Part shown: piece by piece, positions 4,911 to 6,165 of the stretch
Layout of the letters: every line of letters starts with the position of its first letter
Position numbering within the stretch: position 1 is the stretch's first letter
Source: an uncultured Acidaminococcus sp.
GTDB lineage: Bacteria > Bacillota > Negativicutes > Acidaminococcales > Acidaminococcaceae
Length of the DNA: 6,165 bases
NCBI GenBank assembly: GCA_900770265.1
Contig: CAAGJR010000234.1
Location: 1-6,165, forward strand
Direction of reading: 5' to 3'
The notes under the pieces: generated by a model
The model's database searches: none
The model's input: only the letters and a program-made list of their open reading frames with translations
What the model was told of the DNA's origin: nothing
Position numbers and translations under genes: made by a program

Positions 4911-5007
4911 GCGGGCTTACCGTTGGTAAGCCCCTACGGAACGGCCGGATTGCGGGCTTACCGGGCGAGATTTTGCCTGCGGCAAAAATCTTGGTAAGCC
5001 CCTACGG
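4911..5007 (-). repeat. Two REP-like hairpins in direct orientation upstream of alr
   Basis: Both units share GCGGGCTTACC ... GGTAAGCCCCTACGG. On the minus strand each begins with GTAG (complements of 4934-4937 and 5002-5005) followed by GGGCTTACC pairing with GGTAAGCCC. The first has a 3-nt loop. In the second the loop is enlarged to about 30 bp by a second palindrome built on AGATTTTGCC and GGCAAAAATCT. Foot and stem layout match the pair at 3580-3654. They fill most of the gap between the hydrolase stop and alr, and would be transcribed if the two genes share a message. Confidence 0.7.
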
Positions 5008-5023
5008 AATAGCGGGGATTGGA

Positions 5024-6046
5024 TTATTGTTTCTGGAAGGCCCGTTCCAGGGCTCTCCACTGGGTGCGGGGGTTCACGCCCAGCACCACATGGACCGTGG
5101 CGCCATCCGGGGCTTCCGTCAGGGCCCCGGTACCGGTATCCACGGCCAGCTTCTTGTCTTCGCCGGTGAATTGATCCGGATCCAGCAGGTACAGCATCGG
5201 GAAGATGTCGTGGAGCACCGCCGCATTCTCCATGCCCCGCTGGGCATGGGCCGCCTGGTTACCCCGCAGCAGCTCAATGAACTCCGGATAGGTCCCATAG
5301 CCGGCCAGCTTCTGGATCTCCGGTTCATCGATGATCTGGCTGTTCGTCAGATCCAGGGGGAACAGGGTAATGTCCAGTCCGCTTTTCAGTACCTGATCCA
5401 CCGCTTTGGGGTCCCGGCTGAAATTGAATTCATTCTGCCCCTCTCCCAGGTCTTCCCAAAGGTTGCCGCCCATGATGTACACCTTGTCGATGCGGCTTTT
5501 GAGGTCCGGATCCTGCACCAGCTCGGCCAGGGTGGAAAGCGGCCCCGTGGCGATATACGTAATGTGATGCAGCTGCTTCAGCTGTTTCTTCGCCAGGTCC
5601 AGGTCTCCGCTGCTTTCCAGCTGGTTCTTCGAAAGCCCCAGCTTCTTCCGCCAGGCTTCCGAGATGCCATACAGCCCGTCATCCCCGTTGAAGCCCCCCT
5701 TCCAGGCTTTCAGCTTCTTTCCTTTATAAGGACGGTCCGCGCCGGGCAGCACCGGCATTTTCAGTTCCAGGGCCTTCGTGAGCAGCACCGTATTGGCATA
5801 GGTCTGCTTTTCCGGTGCGTTGCCGAAGGTGGCCAGAGCCAGGTCAGGCCCCTGCCCGTTCTTCTGCAGCAGGAACAGGGCGAAGGCATCATCGCTGCCC
5901 GGGTCCCCATCAAAGACCAGGGACGGGGCCGAAATATCCACGGTCTCCGGCGCTGCCGTTTCCGCCCAGGCCGCCCCTGCTCCCAGGGTACAGGCCAGCA
6001 GAGCCCCCAGCACCAGGGCCGTCATTTTTTTACCCAAATTCCACAA
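5024..6046 (-). CDS. Exported inosine/uridine-preferring nucleoside hydrolase
   Basis: This 340-residue enzyme of the IUNH family cleaves the N-glycosidic bond of ribonucleosides, giving a free base and ribose. The calcium-binding signature is FDGDPGSDDAFAL (45-57; Asp46, Asp48, Asp52, Asp53). Other family marks are FGN (74-76), ATGPLSTLA (166-174), IMGG (191-194), EFNFSRDPKAV (206-216) and HDIFP (279-283), whose Asp280 should complete the metal site. Residues 1-28 form a signal peptide (NLGKKM, hydrophobic core, AWA before Glu29), so the enzyme is probably secreted or periplasmic. LLAC at 16-19 is a weak alternative lipobox. Most family members are cytoplasmic. The start is TTG at 6046, 8 nt after GGAGG; the ATG seven codons later lacks a well-placed site. 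Base specificity cannot be read from the sequence. Confidence 0.9.
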   Translation of the reverse strand: MWNLGKKMTALVLGALLACTLGAGAAWAETAAPETVDISAPSLVFDGDPGSDDAFALFLLQKNGQGPDLALATFGNAPEKQTYANTVLLTKALELKMPVLPGADRPYKGKKLKAWKGGFNGDDGLYGISEAWRKKLGLSKNQLESSGDLDLAKKQLKQLHHITYIATGPLSTLAELVQDPDLKSRIDKVYIMGGNLWEDLGEGQNEFNFSRDPKAVDQVLKSGLDITLFPLDLTNSQIIDEPEIQKLAGYGTYPEFIELLRGNQAAHAQRGMENAAVLHDIFPMLYLLDPDQFTGEDKKLAVDTGTGALTEAPDGATVHVVLGVNPRTQWRALERAFQKQ

Positions 6047-6091
6047 GGATAACGCCTCCCAGCATTCGTTCCAGCAATTGAACCAATCTTA

Positions 6092-6120
6092 AGTATAGTA
6101 CGCGGGGGCCTTCCTTGCAA
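6092..6120 (-). promoter_or_regulatory. Promoter of the nucleoside hydrolase gene (possibly also alr)
   Basis: On the minus strand, TTGCAA (6115-6120) and TATACT (6092-6097) have a 17-bp spacer. The -10 box is 45 bp upstream of the TTG start. No convincing promoter was found directly before alr, so this one may drive both genes. Confidence 0.8.
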
Positions 6121-6152
6121 GTTTCTTCCCCCTGCCACAGCGGCCCGGAATA

Positions 6153-6161
6153 TGCTATAAT
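6153..6161 (+). promoter_or_regulatory. Extended -10 promoter for a plus-strand gene beyond the right edge
   Basis: TGCTATAAT (6153-6161) is an extended -10 element with a perfect TATAAT. The best -35 candidate, CTGCCA at 6132-6137 with an 18-bp spacer, is weak. It points away from the hydrolase, so a divergent gene probably starts outside the window. Confidence 0.5.
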
Positions 6162-6165
6162 CGTA

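Noticed and set aside
4886..6052. 388-codon open frame on the plus strand opposite the nucleoside hydrolase
   Set aside because: It lies opposite a gene with a full family signature, crosses the REP-like units, and its composition (Gln, Arg and Gly rich) looks like a shadow frame.

Overview
The window reads as chromosomal DNA from a moderately GC-rich bacterium of the Firmicutes type, most plausibly a diderm Negativicute such as Acidaminococcus. This placement is an inference from three things: canonical sigma-70-like promoters with strong purine-rich ribosome binding sites, the gene set (GlnH-type lipoproteins, a TSCPD protein, a DUF554 protein), and the small GC-rich repeats between genes. 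No species can be assigned from the sequence alone. No prophage, CRISPR array, transposase or resistance gene is visible.

Left third (1-1560, minus strand): two paralogous amino-acid-binding lipoprotein genes lie in tandem. The downstream one runs off the left edge. Each has its own promoter with the same TTGCAT-17-TATAAT layout. A 121-bp multi-hairpin repeat sits between them, and its outer hairpin plus a T6 tract should terminate the upstream gene. Behind the second lipoprotein gene is a stand-alone structured RNA of about 214 nt. It has its own promoter, a perfect closing stem and a poly-U end. A perfect 12-bp inverted repeat encloses the lipoprotein promoter.

Middle (1560-3716, plus strand): a divergent promoter region leads into a small HD-GYP-like protein that lacks one usual metal ligand. 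Next come a second, longer copy of the multi-hairpin repeat, a short TSCPD-domain protein, an intrinsic terminator, and a DUF554 membrane protein.

Right third (3674-6165): DUF554 converges on alanine racemase (alr), and the two share a symmetric terminator. Upstream of alr on the same strand is an exported inosine/uridine-type nucleoside hydrolase with its own promoter. Four REP-like hairpins with a GTAG foot lie in the gaps on either side of alr. A divergent promoter at the right edge points to a gene outside the window.

The genes do not form one obvious pathway. They are housekeeping and nutrient-acquisition functions: amino acid uptake, D-alanine supply for the cell wall, and nucleoside salvage. 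The most unusual material is non-coding: the RNA gene, the inverted repeat around the promoter, and two families of small repeats.
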